Origin: Romanomermis culicivorax
Lineage: Eukaryota > Nematoda > Enoplea > Mermithida > Mermithidae
Direction of reading: 5' to 3'
Assembly: GCA_963922205.1 (NCBI GenBank)
Contig: CAWUHX010000158.1
Span: 775,461 to 839,460 of the forward strand
Length of the DNA stretch: 64,000 nucleotides
This document shows, piece by piece, positions 48,474-59,300 of the stretch. Position numbers and translations under genes: made by a program. Each line of letters starts with the position of its first letter. Position 1 is the stretch's first letter. The notes beneath the pieces were generated by a model. The model saw only the letters and a program-made list of their open reading frames with translations, ran no database searches and was not told the DNA's origin.

Positions 48474-51400
48474 ATGTCTATGCCTAATTACAACGCCGCA
48501 AAAAATGCAGGGACCGTTGCTGGGCCAATAGCTACTCACGTTCCAGGTCCGTCTCTTTGGCAACTCGCCAAAAAGCACGCTAGAACCAATCCGGAAGTAT
48601 GTGCTACAACAATTTGAGGGGACTTTTTTGGTTTGTATTTTTAGTCAAGCTTCGAAAATATTTTATTTTTCAGTTGTGGCCTTTGTACTTTTTGGGAGTT
48701 TGCGTCGGCGGTACCATCAGCTTTATGGCGTTCTGGTCTTTCAGGAAAACGGAAGTTGTGTAAGTGAATTATTGTTCATGAAATACATGGGATCTTTCAT
48801 TTTTTCCTTGGATTTTTTGATTAATTTTAGACTGCGTCGTGGAATTCGAAAGCTTTCACTGTTTGCCGAAAATTATTACATTCAAAAGATCAGATGAAAC
48901 TTTCGTTCTGTTATATGGCAACCACCGTGGCAAACTTTCTCACTCCGCGTGTTAGAATCATACATGTAATTGGGTGGGGGAAGTGCCATAGGACCCCCCA
49001 AAAATCGTCGACCATTTGGCTAGTCATTATGCTATTCCTCCCCCAGGATTTCCCAATTCTATGGCTAGCCAGACAACCCCATAGGGAGGGGTATGAGAGG
49101 GTATTACCCCTACCTAAAGTCCTAAAAATTGATCACTGGATGCCTTATTTTGAGACAAAATGCGGTGTGTTTAGTGGACATTTAGCTACACTACCCTCGC
49201 AAATTTTCAACCTTGCCCCTACCTAGAAAATCTGACATTGGGGTCCTATATGGCTAGCCATATGGTAATTATGGTGACCCCACTTTTGGTTGAAAAAATA
49301 CTGAAAAATGTCAATTTTTGAACGAAAAATTCGATTTTTTCTCGCTTCACGCCAGTAAAAATTACTATTTTTCGGACTTTTTTGGTGAAAAAATGGATTT
49401 CTTTTTCTTTAGTGACCGCTCCCCCAAAATTTTAGGAAATTAGTGACCCTGACCTCAAAGAAGTCGTCCACCCCCCGCTAGATCTCGGGGATCCGTTACA
49501 TGTATGATTTGAATCAATCTGCAGTCTGTTCTATAAATTCTCATGACCAGTGTTTTTTGCACTGTGCAAAACTTTTTTTCAGATTTTTTGCACCGTGCAA
49601 AAATATTTGTCGAAATGTGGGAAAAAATTTGGGATTTGCTTTAAGCATGTCTACCTTCACCAGTGCACCTCATGAGGGGTAGGGGGGGGTATTACCCCGG
49701 TCTTAGATTTGAAAATTCATTTACTATCCCGGTAAAAACTGCTCACTATCAGTGTTTTTTTGTACTCGGTCTTTTTGTACGGGTACAAACGACCTCTCAA
49801 AAACCGTTTGTACTCCAAAGTTGCTGAAAAAAGGATTCATTGTTATAAAATGCAACAAACATGCTGTGAAATATGAATACGTTGGCTATTTCCACGAGAC
49901 ACATAAGAAGGCTACAAATTCAGACACATAAAACACTTGATCATGAGGCACATAACATGCACTAGTGAAATACTCCACAAAAAGCTTTTATAATTATGCC
50001 ACAGCTGCTAGTTTGTCGTTTTCGATGTGGAAGCATAACAAACAAGTCCTACAAAGTCCATTGATACTGAATACTGACAGCTGTTGAGTAATAAAAAATT
50101 TTTTTGTCCAAAAATTTTCGTTTGTACCGGTACAAACGAAGCCCAAATTTTCGTTTGTACTCTGGACCGTTTCGCTTGTAAAGTACAAAAAAAACACTGC
50201 TCACTATTGCAAAAAATCTTGTTAGACCTCAGTATGGTATAGTAATTCGAGAAAAATTGCACAGTGTGCGCTTGAGAGGAATTACTCTCTGGTCTTTTTG
50301 ACAGATTTACCGAGCAGATGATAATGGAAAAGTATGCAACTTCTTTGCCATATAACGATTTTTAGGAAAGGATATCAGTACATTTATATAATACTTGTAG
50401 ACTATCACTTTATTCATCATCGTCATCATTTTAATTGGGAGATCAAATAATGAGTTTGTAAATATGTGATTTGTCAAAAAATCGCCCCTTGGGAAGAAAA
50501 ACATGTTCTTGAAATTCTTCCTCTTCATGTTCTGCTTTCCTTTTTGCAGCTTCTGCATTGGGTCTTCTGTGCGCATATGGTTATATTTCTCCACCCAAGC
50601 TGTGGCATACTTTCCTACTTTGAGTTGAGACATCCGAGATCCGTTGACGCGGATGCACACGAGTGCATGAATGGTACCTGGTTTCAAACTCTTGATCCAA
50701 TAATCAAACGTGATTAATAGTACTAAAGCCCCATTCGGCATCAGCACTTCCGATTGGAAGCACTGTTGCAACTCTTGTTAGTGATGGAATGTGCTCATAC
50801 TCCTGATGATGCTGGTCCAAATAATGTTTCCAAAAATATGTTGCGCCCGATTTTTGAAATGTGCAGGAATTGGTTGACAATCTTCACAAGTCTGACCATT
50901 CTCTGCGTATAATTATTACATCCAGGTTGTATGATTGGGAGCTGGAAAATGGGGTTGAAATAGTAAACGTTTTTTGACCGTAGAAAGCGTATTTTTGTAA
51001 GTTAAAAGTGAGAATTGCTTTGTGGTGAAAGTACCCACACCACCCCCTCCGCAATAAAGCTGAGAGCAAAAAAATGTAACGGCATGTCGTGTGGCATATG
51101 TCAAGTACTACCCTTACAATTTACGATTTTACCCCTACCTGAATTTACCACCGTGAGGACCTCTGACCTTCACTTATCACTAATTTTTAATAGTTTTCAT
51201 CGTCTTAAACGTATTAATTCATGTTTAATTGGCGATCTTCTATATTATATCTTTATATTTAATGAAGGTCCGTATTTTTTCCTTAATACATTTTTTGAGA
51301 AAGATCAACACGTCAACTTTCTAAATTTTTTGAAGCGTTTGTTCCTTAAATTGAATTCAAAAGCTTCATGGAAGTATTTTTGGAAAATTTCTACGCTTCT

Positions 51401-54400
51401 GACCGGGGTTTTTTTGTACATGACCCATTTGCACATGTACAAACTACAGCCAATATTTCATTTGTACAATTTGTACGAAGCAAAAATAGGTATAAGTAAG
51501 TAACCTGTGTTCCTCTATGTCATGGCCAAAGACTAATAACCAAATCAGTGTAATTTTCAATTTATAACTGCAGAAAATCCATTAAAATTGAGCAAAAAAT
51601 CGAGATTCTCGAGTTTCAAGTCTAATTTACAAGCATTGCGGAACAATTTGTCTACAAAACTATCCAGTAGCATAATGAATTTGCATTAGATGACAAACCG
51701 ATGGTTAATTTCTCCATGATGACAAGTGAAAGCTCAAAAAACATGTGAATCTTTTTGTGTATTGACCTTCGGCGACGCTGGAAAATCAATTTTCCAAACA
51801 TTTGTTTCATGAATTAGGTTCGAATTTAGTGTTCAAAAGTCGTAATTTCCAGAATTTTATCATTTGAAAAAGTTTTGAACCAGTAATTGATTCATTAACT
51901 CTCATGAACTTGGCCGAAAAGATATGAGTGGAAGAGTAGAAATTTCCGAAAACTACTTCCATGAACCTTCCAAATTGATTTTACGTTAAGAAAGATAAAA
52001 TTGCTTCAAAAAGTTTACTTTCTCAAGAAATGTTCCAATGAAAAACTGAATCTTCATTAAATATAAAGATAAAATATTGAAGATTACCACTTAAAACATG
52101 ACATAATACGTTTGAGATGATGAAAACTATTATGTATTAAATGATAGGTGAGTCTGAAAGCAGCGTCTGAGCTGGCTAATACATAATAATGGTTATTAAA
52201 GTTATAACTATACATAATAATGGTTATTAAAGTTATATATTTTTAGGTTATGAACTTCGAAAATGCGTATTCTCTGTACCTTATCCCCAAAATTTTCTTC
52301 CTAAATGGGAAAAGAGCCGTTTGTACATGTACAAATGACTACCACAATTTCGTTTGCCAAAAAAATTTTTATTTGCCTCCGGCAAAAAAAAACACTGCTT
52401 CTGACTCAACTTTTCGACCAAGTTTATAAAGGGTTACAAACAAATTATTGGTTTTAAAATTTTTCAAATGATAAAATTTCTAGAAATTACGATTTATGAA
52501 CACAAAATTCAAATCTAATTTTTCAAATTTTTTTCCAAAAAATTTTCCAGATGTGAAAAAAATTTGACCTCTTTATTTGTGGAAAAAGTGATATATTTAT
52601 CTACAGTACAACAAAATTTTTTGGCGTGCAAAACTTTTTTGGTAGTTTTTTTGTACCGTGCAAAAAAACGCTGCTCATGACAGAACAAGTTGGGAAGCGA
52701 GTACTTCAAGATTTCCCTCATTAAGTTGTTCATCAGTAGAAGCTTCACATGAACGACTTTGTTAACAGTAATAAAAACGGAATTCACGATGATTCTCCTC
52801 TTTTGAATCAAAATATGGACAGAGAACGTTTAAATTAACCACTAGCTCAAATTTGTAACTGAGGTCAGGTGGAAAAAAATCGAGGTATTTTTGATCTTAT
52901 TGGTTATACATGCTTCGCCCAGTTTTTCATAGAGTAGATTATTGCAATTATTCATGATGCTGAAACTAAAAATTATAGATTAGTTGAAATTCGCACAATT
53001 TCTACCTTCTAAAATTAGATTGGAATTCGAATTTAATTTGAAGCTAATTGTCTTTCTTAATTTCAACTTATGGAATGGAGCGTTAGTTTTCCTTATATCG
53101 TCCGTTTAATTCAGCGTGAAACTCAATATTCATTCATGCGACACAAAAGTTTTCCGAACGAGTTTCCAGTCAACTGTCACTATTTCTTCGTCATGCTAAA
53201 GATTCTCATACAAAAATATTCTGAAAATATGCGAAGTCCAAGGAAAACAAAATTTGTGCAGTTAAACTGGACATGACAGATTACTAAACTATTGAAGTTT
53301 GAGTATAAATTCGGAACGCCTGTTTTTCTTTAGTAGTTTGCATTTGTATACTCGTAGCATGACCGACGAAATTCTCACTTGTAGCTCAATTAGATTTTTG
53401 ATTTTCATATGATAGCTAATTAGGCAAATATCATAGTATCCGAATCAATCAATATTTCAGAACGTCACCAATTCGCAGTCTCGGTTTCAATTCTAATAAA
53501 AAATGAGAAAATATTCACTGTGAAGACAGTGAATATTTCAAGCTCTAAATGTTCAGCTTTAACTTCACGACCCGGACCATTTTTACAAAATGTTCCTACC
53601 GGAGTATGGGATTATCGATTCCCCGGCTGGTACCACTAGTCTTGAGCTTATTTTTCGAATAAAACAGTAAAACTTTTTATCGATTGATTTTTTTCAACTT
53701 TGTAGCGTAAAGCACCATCAAGAATACGGCCCCATGCATTGGTCCCGTGCTAAGGATTATTACGGTCGTGCTTATCGGGTAAGATTTTTTCGATCGAGTG
53801 TATAAAAATTGATTTCGGGAGAATAAAAAGGGCTAATTTTTACATCGCAATGGTCGCATTGATTAAGCCGGGGTTATAATTTACGCCTGCTCCATAAACA
53901 CAGGTGCAGGCGCGGTATCCAAGAAATAAAGTATCGAGATCCAACAGGTGACGCTAGGGCATGTGCTTGTGCTCGTGAAAATAGAGGAGCGCTGGAGGAT
54001 CAATCCATAAATATTTCTGTCTTTTTTGCGGTCAGTTTTTTGGCGTGGTATCAAGATGTAATGTATATATTAATTCCCTTATTTTGAGTCAAAATGTTGA
54101 ACGTGTAATGATTTTGTAATGCAAAATTCGATTTTTATTTAGTTTTTCACTAGATCTTCTTAGATTGATGTACTACATGCACAGCATAGAAATTCTGCTG
54201 GGGTCAGCCAGGACCGTTCCTGATAATTAAAAGAAAGGTCTTCTAACGTCCAAACAGCATATTCTTACAACTATATTAGTCAGATATGAGAAATAATTTG
54301 CTTAGACAGCACTTTTTGAAGTTTTAATGTTACTCCTTTGGAATCAAGTATGCTTTGTTTAAAAAAATTGTCAAACTACAGCATCATTTCCATTTTTATG

Positions 54401-55748
54401 ACGACTTCCTCTTCTCTGTTGCTCATTCATTTTCCTTGGTCAACTTCTCAATCATAGCTGGTTGAGTCAAATCTGCTGGGGGTCAATAAAAACCTGCTGG
54501 GGGTCAAACCCCCCAGCCCCCCCACGTGCATGTATGGTTGACACCAAAGTAGCATTTTGAAGATTTTTTCACATTCCTATTATTCCAAAATGTCATTTAA
54601 AAATGAAGGGTCGGCTGTTTTTTATTGGAAAAAGTAACAATTTCTTAAAATTCTCTAAATTCGCACATACTTAAGGGAGAAGCACGAGAAACGATCGTAT
54701 ATATCAGATTTAACGTACTGAAAAACACGTTTTTGCATCTAAAACTCTAAAATTACATTTTAAGAGCATTTGGAGTGAGTAAAAAACATAATTTTCGTGG
54801 TTTGGAGATGAAGATTGAAGTCAAAATTCAAATCTGTGATGAAAAATTAAGACATAAAAACGGATTTTGACGAAAAAATGCGCGTGTGAAAGAAAAAAGC
54901 CTAAAAAATATAACTTGTACTAATAAAATAATGCCATAATTTTTGGCGCGCTAGCTCCAAGACTCAAGAAGACAGTTTGAGCAATGTTTATACTTGTGCT
55001 TCGAGTTAGCTCCGCCCCAGCGCAAGCGTCTGATCGCTGATTGGTGGTCAATTCATGGCAGGCAGCGCAGGGGGCGCACAATTTGAGGCGCAAGTGTGGC
55101 CCGAGTTTATTGTGTTGTTAGTCAATCGTCAGAATTAATCGAGTTATGAGTTTATTCATAGTTTTTTTCTGTCGATTTTGATCTGAAATGAAAAAGGATC
55201 GACGAAAGAATAATTTGAAAATTTGTCATCATTGAATTCAATATCAAAATTCGCAAAGCATGTTGGAACTAAGTTTGAGTAAAATTTAGAATAATTGAGA
55301 GACTATAGTCTGTTTTTTAATAAAGCTCTTCTTGAAAAATGACAGATACCAGAAGAGTCATCAAAGTTACATATTTTCAGGCCTATGTGGCATATCATCT
55401 ACAAGAAGATCGTAAAAATAACTTATTGCCTTATACTTTATTTTTTGGAAACGTTTCAAGAAAAACAGACTACAGAGTATTTAAGGCAATTCAAAATTTG
55501 TTTCTTCGACAAAAGTTTGAATATTTATGCATTCTTGATTTTCTGTCCACGAGAAGGCTTGGTCGAGATTGAATTCTTAATGCAACTTTTTTGTTTTGTA
55601 GTTGGGCGACTTGGTACGTGGCGTATCGACGGGCGATCGTATTCCTGAATTGGAACAAATACAACAGGAAATGTTGGAAGTTGAACAGCAACGTAAAAAG
55701 GAAGCCAAAGAAAACGCCCATAAACATGGCGGAAACGGTCATCATTAA
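48474..55748 (+). CDS. NDUFA4/B12D-like mitochondrial inner-membrane protein
   Basis: Exons 48474-48596, 48674-48759, 53706-53778 and 55602-55748 join in phase to give 142 residues. A TTTGTAG acceptor 16 bases before the ATG suggests trans-splicing. The segment LAKKHARTNPELWPLYFLG, then VCVGGTISFMAFWSFRKTEV, resembles the AKKHPSLIPLFVFIGTG..GA segment of NDUFA4 (MLRQ), a small single-helix subunit associated with respiratory complexes I/IV. HHQEYGPMHWSRAKDYYGRAY follows, then a charged tail rich in Gln, Glu and Lys ending HGGNGHH, which is an extension compared with the ~81-residue human protein. Intron 2 (~4.9 kb) holds nested transposons. An alternative terminal exon lies at 48831-48897. 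The gene call is firm; the family call is moderate. Confidence 0.75.
48831..48897 (+). CDS. candidate alternative terminal exon of the NDUFA4-like gene
   Basis: It follows a TTAATTTTAG acceptor just 71 bases after exon 2, starts in the phase that exon 2 requires, and encodes 21 residues (LRRGIRKLSLFAENYYIQKI plus R) before TGA. Use would give a 91-residue protein, close to normal NDUFA4 length. No transcript evidence is available. Confidence 0.4.
48959..49506. mobile_element. W-type element in intron 2 of the NDUFA4-like gene
   Basis: Ends CATACATGTAATTGGGTGGG and CGTTACATGTATG. Flanking 8-mers GTTAGAAT and ATTTGAAT match 6 of 8. The interior has repeated CCCCTACCT and GGGGTATGAG segments. 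A related right end occurs at about 47704. Confidence 0.5.
49750..50199. mobile_element. hAT-like MITE, word GTAC
   Basis: Left end CAGTGTTTTTTTGTACTCGG and right end AAAGTACAAAAAAAACACTG. Perfect 8-bp duplication CTCACTAT at 49742-49749 and 50200-50207. The homologous element copy 1 has the unoccupied site (GCTCACTATAGCAAAAAATT near 40626-40645). GTAC-centred palindromes such as TTTGTACCGGTACAAACG recur at both ends. No gene. Confidence 0.85.
50307..50800 (-). pseudogene. hAT transposase C-terminal remnant
   Basis: Minus strand reads RVATVLPIGSADAEWGFSTI, then after a frame change SLKPGTIHALVCIRVNGSRM and KVGKYATAWVEKYNHMRTED. This follows the hAT dimerisation pattern 'P.S.A.aERgFS..n.iK..LR..l....L..l.RI..nGp'. 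The usual Arg/Lys-rich link is interrupted and one frameshift is present, so it is not functional. Confidence 0.6.
51404..52397. mobile_element. family X element, words GTAC (left) and GCC (right)
   Basis: Left end CGGGGTTTTTTTGTACATG and right end GCCTCCGGC followed by nine A and CACTG. Perfect 8-bp duplication CTTCTGAC at 51396-51403 and 52398-52405. The interior matches 28169-29147 (AATACGTTTGAGAT, GGTTATTAAAGTTATA). The two ends carry different words, and a short internal duplication of ATACATAATAATGGTTATTA lies near 52180-52240. Confidence 0.8.
53509..53538. other. short perfect hairpin in an intron
   Basis: AAATATTCACTGT, loop GAAG, ACAGTGAATATTT: a 13-bp perfect stem with a 4-base loop, about 170 bp before exon 3 of the NDUFA4-like gene. 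Too short for a microRNA precursor. Function unknown. Confidence 0.4.
53779..55601. other. intron 3 of the NDUFA4-like gene
   Basis: Holds a C-run repeat at about 54170-54540 (CTGCTGGGG and CCCCCCAGCC blocks) and a GC-richer patch at 54940-55100 with GCTCCGCCCC, unusual for an intron here and possibly a promoter-like or conserved non-coding element. Near 55300 is ACTATAGTCTGTTTTTTAAT, also seen (inverted or partial) at 9635, 23195 and 30975, a dispersed repeat. Confidence 0.4.
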
Positions 55749-56356
55749 TTATGATCGTCTTATAGATATTCGAATCAAAAGATGAATGCATATAGGTATC
55801 TAATGTAGGGGTGCTTAAGCTTATATTGGATTGACCTCGTATCGTCAAACCGGTTACTTTTGTTTTTAGTTTATTTTCCTTGTTATAATATTAGAGCGTA
55901 ATTTTATCGAGTTTTGATTTAAACCAATGTTTCGAATTTTATATAGCAATTCGTTTTGTTCGTGAATTCCGGTGAATCGTTAGTTTTAAACGTCGTTGTC
56001 TTACATTTTTGCTTTTATCCAATACTGGTTTTATTGGTTCGTAACTAGTTCTAGTTTTATTGGTTCGTAACGCTTGCTCTGCGTGATTATTGATGCGCTA
56101 AAATGAACGATGTTCTCTTTTGGCGGCTTTGAATTTTGAGTAATGATGCGTTACACTTTGCAAAGTTTTTCTCAACGTGTCCCAGATTTACTGCATCTTT
56201 CGGAGTGGGGCGGAGTTGTCCATTAAATTTGTTTGCAATGAATTTGAAGAATTAAATTGTTTGCATTTTGATTACATCCGTAAAATGACAGCTTTAACTG
56301 TTTGAAATGATGGTCGATCAAATATTTAACGCTTTTTATCTTCGATAAACAAAGCA
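55749..56356. other. intergenic region between two co-oriented genes
   Basis: 608 bp between the NDUFA4-like stop and the GOLGA2 start. No AATAAA was noticed directly after the first gene. GTTTTATTGGTTCGTAACTAG is tandemly repeated around 56027-56075. The gap is longer than typical nematode operon spacing, so a shared transcript is possible but not supported. Confidence 0.4.
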
Positions 56357-59300
56357 ATGTCGAACCGTGATGAAAAATTGGCGGCTGCAAAGCGAAAGGT
56401 AATCACTGTTAATTTTTTCCCCCAAATCGTGCTTTTTTGGGGAAAAATTCGTAACAGAGAAAAAAATTGGGGCTTTTTTCCATTTGGGGAAAAGAAACAG
56501 TGAAGGTGATACATGTTTTTTTCTCAAAGCACTGTTTTCTTTTTTCGCACAGACCCTTTCGTTTCGTCATTTGGCGAAAGGGGTCAAAAATTTTCTCGCC
56601 ATTTGTGCTGCTGCTGAGTCCCTTTTTACTGCGCCGAAATGTCCACAGCTGCTTCTTTATTCATCCCTTTTTAGGATAGTTCAAACATTCTAATATTTTT
56701 GAATCCGGTAATTTACCAAAAAATAGGATAAATTAAATTTAGTTCTAGACGTTCACATAACTAAGCAGAACATCAAAGAAGATGTTTTTCGAATGATCTA
56801 ATGCATTAAAATAGCCGATTAAAAAAAGTTTAGTAGCAGTTTGTTGTGATTGTATTTTTTAATGTGCAAATTGTCAATGCCGGCGCGAAGAACGAGAAAA
56901 TTTTTACCATATTCATAATCTAGTCAATGATCAGGCCAGCAACTGAAAATATGGAGTCTACAACCAGCAAGGACTTTTAAAACCTTTTATAGTGCAATAA
57001 TTTGTCCCCAAACAGCCCAAGTTGTAAAAAAAATTTGAGAAAACAGTTGGAATGATGCTGATGATTCCTTTCGATGTGAAACAATAGAGCATGAATTCAA
57101 ATTTTCAGCTCAAATCTTTCCAACAACACCAGCATCGTCAAAGCATTCCCGATGGATCGATCGTCACCAGCGGCGGTGGACCACAATCGCGCCCCTTAAG
57201 CGCCACGTTGTCGCATAGCTCGGCGGACGAAAGCTTGGGCGGCGAAAGTTCGAAATCCGCTCCGCACAATAATCGCGCACGTGGTCGAAATGAAGCCGTT
57301 TTTGAGCAAAATTCGGACGTTAGCACTAATGGAGATATCCAAAAACTAAATTCAGACCGATTTAGTCTCAATGGAACAGATCGAACTATTACTGATCAAC
57401 AATATATTAGCTCTAATTTCAATATGAACAGTGAATTTAGCCACGACGAATCGTCTAGTCCTTTCGAAAAAGTCAACTATTCGTCAAAAGTATTGATTCA
57501 AGTTTGACTATTTTATAACGTTACTATGTCATAGCATTATTCCTTAGGTTTGGGCATAGTTAGACCTGAACTGAGTAGTGTCTTATGCTATGTTATAAGA
57601 TAGGTGGACACCACACATCGGCGTGCGGAGTTTTGACTCCATCCAAATGATGACCTTTCAAGGCGAGCGAGAACATTTTCTTCCAAAACGCAGCAGATTG
57701 GGTACTCATCGATAGATAAAAATATGACTTGAAATAGTACGAAGTTATGGATGGTTGAATTGTGGCGAAAATTTCGTTGACTGTCTCTCCCATATTTTCT
57801 TTGCTGCCGGTGATGTATGGTGGACATTAGGCAAAGGAATATCAGATTTTGATATGTAAATCGTTTTTCTTTTAGAAAGAAAGTTCAATCAATGTGGAAA
57901 ATACAAGTTTGATGGAAGAGAACGCAAATTTAAAAACCGTCTGCAGTCAGCTAGAAACGCAATTAAAAGATTTGGTAAGCCTTCGACTAAGGAGAAGAGA
58001 ATATTCCTAAAATCAGCCAACTCTAGTCATCTCTTTTTTCTCGTACAGAACAATCACTACGCTCAATTATATTCCGCATATCAAAATTCTATCAACGATT
58101 CATCTGACGGAAATGTTAAGCATAACAGCCTTGAGCATCTAAAAGAGGAAATCAATCGACATTTGCAAGTATATCCAATCATATTTTTTATCGGAGAATC
58201 TTCATCACTGTTGAAATTTTTCAGACCATGACCGTTTTGATACAAGAAAAAAGTGACTTACAAACCCAATTAAAACATACGTCGATAGTTTTATCGCAAA
58301 AATCGGACGAAAATGATCGATTAAAGCAAGAATTAAAAAGCTTTCAAACGAACACAAATAGTTTGGATAATTTAAAATCGACCAATCGATTATTAGAAGA
58401 AAGTTTCGAACGTCAAACTGATCAGTTGAATCGCTGCAGGCAAGAAGTTGCTCAGTTGCAGGCCAAATTGACGGAAACGTTGCAAGTATGCAATTTTTTC
58501 TAAAATTTTCGGCACTTTTTTCACCTTCACAGTTTATTTTACGTTTCACAGGATAAATCTGAGGCCAATGCGAGATACAAGCAAAGATGCAAAGAGTTTG
58601 ATGCCTTATCGATCGAATTAGTTGGTGTAAAACAAAGTTTAGCCTTAAAAGATATGTACCTTCAACAAATTTCGGGTTTGTGATTACTGTGTCCTATTCG
58701 TACATGTAATAGTCATTGACGAGAAAAATTTTCTCACAAAGTCAGAAAACGGTCCAGAAAATTCAATTTTTGTCTAAAAACCATAAAAATATGTTCATAT
58801 GTATGACTCGAAACGCTGAATAATTGATATTTTCGACTGTTTTTTGTTCAAAAATGATCATTTTCGACAAAAGATCCACATTTTTCAGTTTTTTTTCGAT
58901 CAAAAAAGTGGGTTTGCTACGCTTATGTCATTTTAGCCATTTAATTGGCAAATTTTGGAGGGTCAGTCAACATCGTGTAGCAGTCGATTTCGAGGCTGCT
59001 AGCTCATTTCCCAATTACATGTATGGTCTCACCAAGGAGTAGTGTGTGTTTTACTTATATATAGCTCGAAATTTGTTGGTCTTGAGTCTTGACCCTTCAA
59101 ATCACAGTTGCCTTCTGTCAAAGAGAAGCATAGATAGCACAGTTTTTTGTAAGAAATGTTTTAAACTTCATTTCCATGACCTTTCTGCTTTTTTGCAGCT
59201 CAAACGAACCAAGATCACGAACAGGCGAACGTTCAAAATCAAAATTTCGCCGTTTTACAACTAGAAAATCAAAATTTAAGCCAGCAAATTCTAGCTCTGC

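Larger units (their letters stand above)
49661..51165 (-). mobile_element. hAT element with CAGTG/CAGAG ends, deletion derivative, copy 2
   Basis: Ends CAGTGCACCTCATGAGGGG and ACCGTGAGGACCTCTG. Perfect 8-bp duplication ACCTTCAC at 49653-49660 and 51166-51173. Homologous to 40542-41557 throughout, except for the 458-bp insertion at 49750-50207. It encodes a decayed transposase C-terminus on the minus strand. Confidence 0.8.
49548..52673. mobile_element. hAT-like element, word GCAC, host of two further insertions
   Basis: Left end CAGTGTTTTTTGCACTGTGC and right end ACCGTGCAAAAAAACGCTG. Perfect 8-bp duplication CTCATGAC at 49540-49547 and 52674-52681. The 3.1 kb length is mostly due to nested elements 49661-51165 and 51404-52397. 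The intervening sequence (51174-51395 and 52406-52560) belongs to the family X backbone. Confidence 0.8.

Noticed and set aside
53509..53538. MicroRNA hairpin
   Set aside because: Only a 13-bp stem with a 4-base loop; far shorter than a pre-miRNA.
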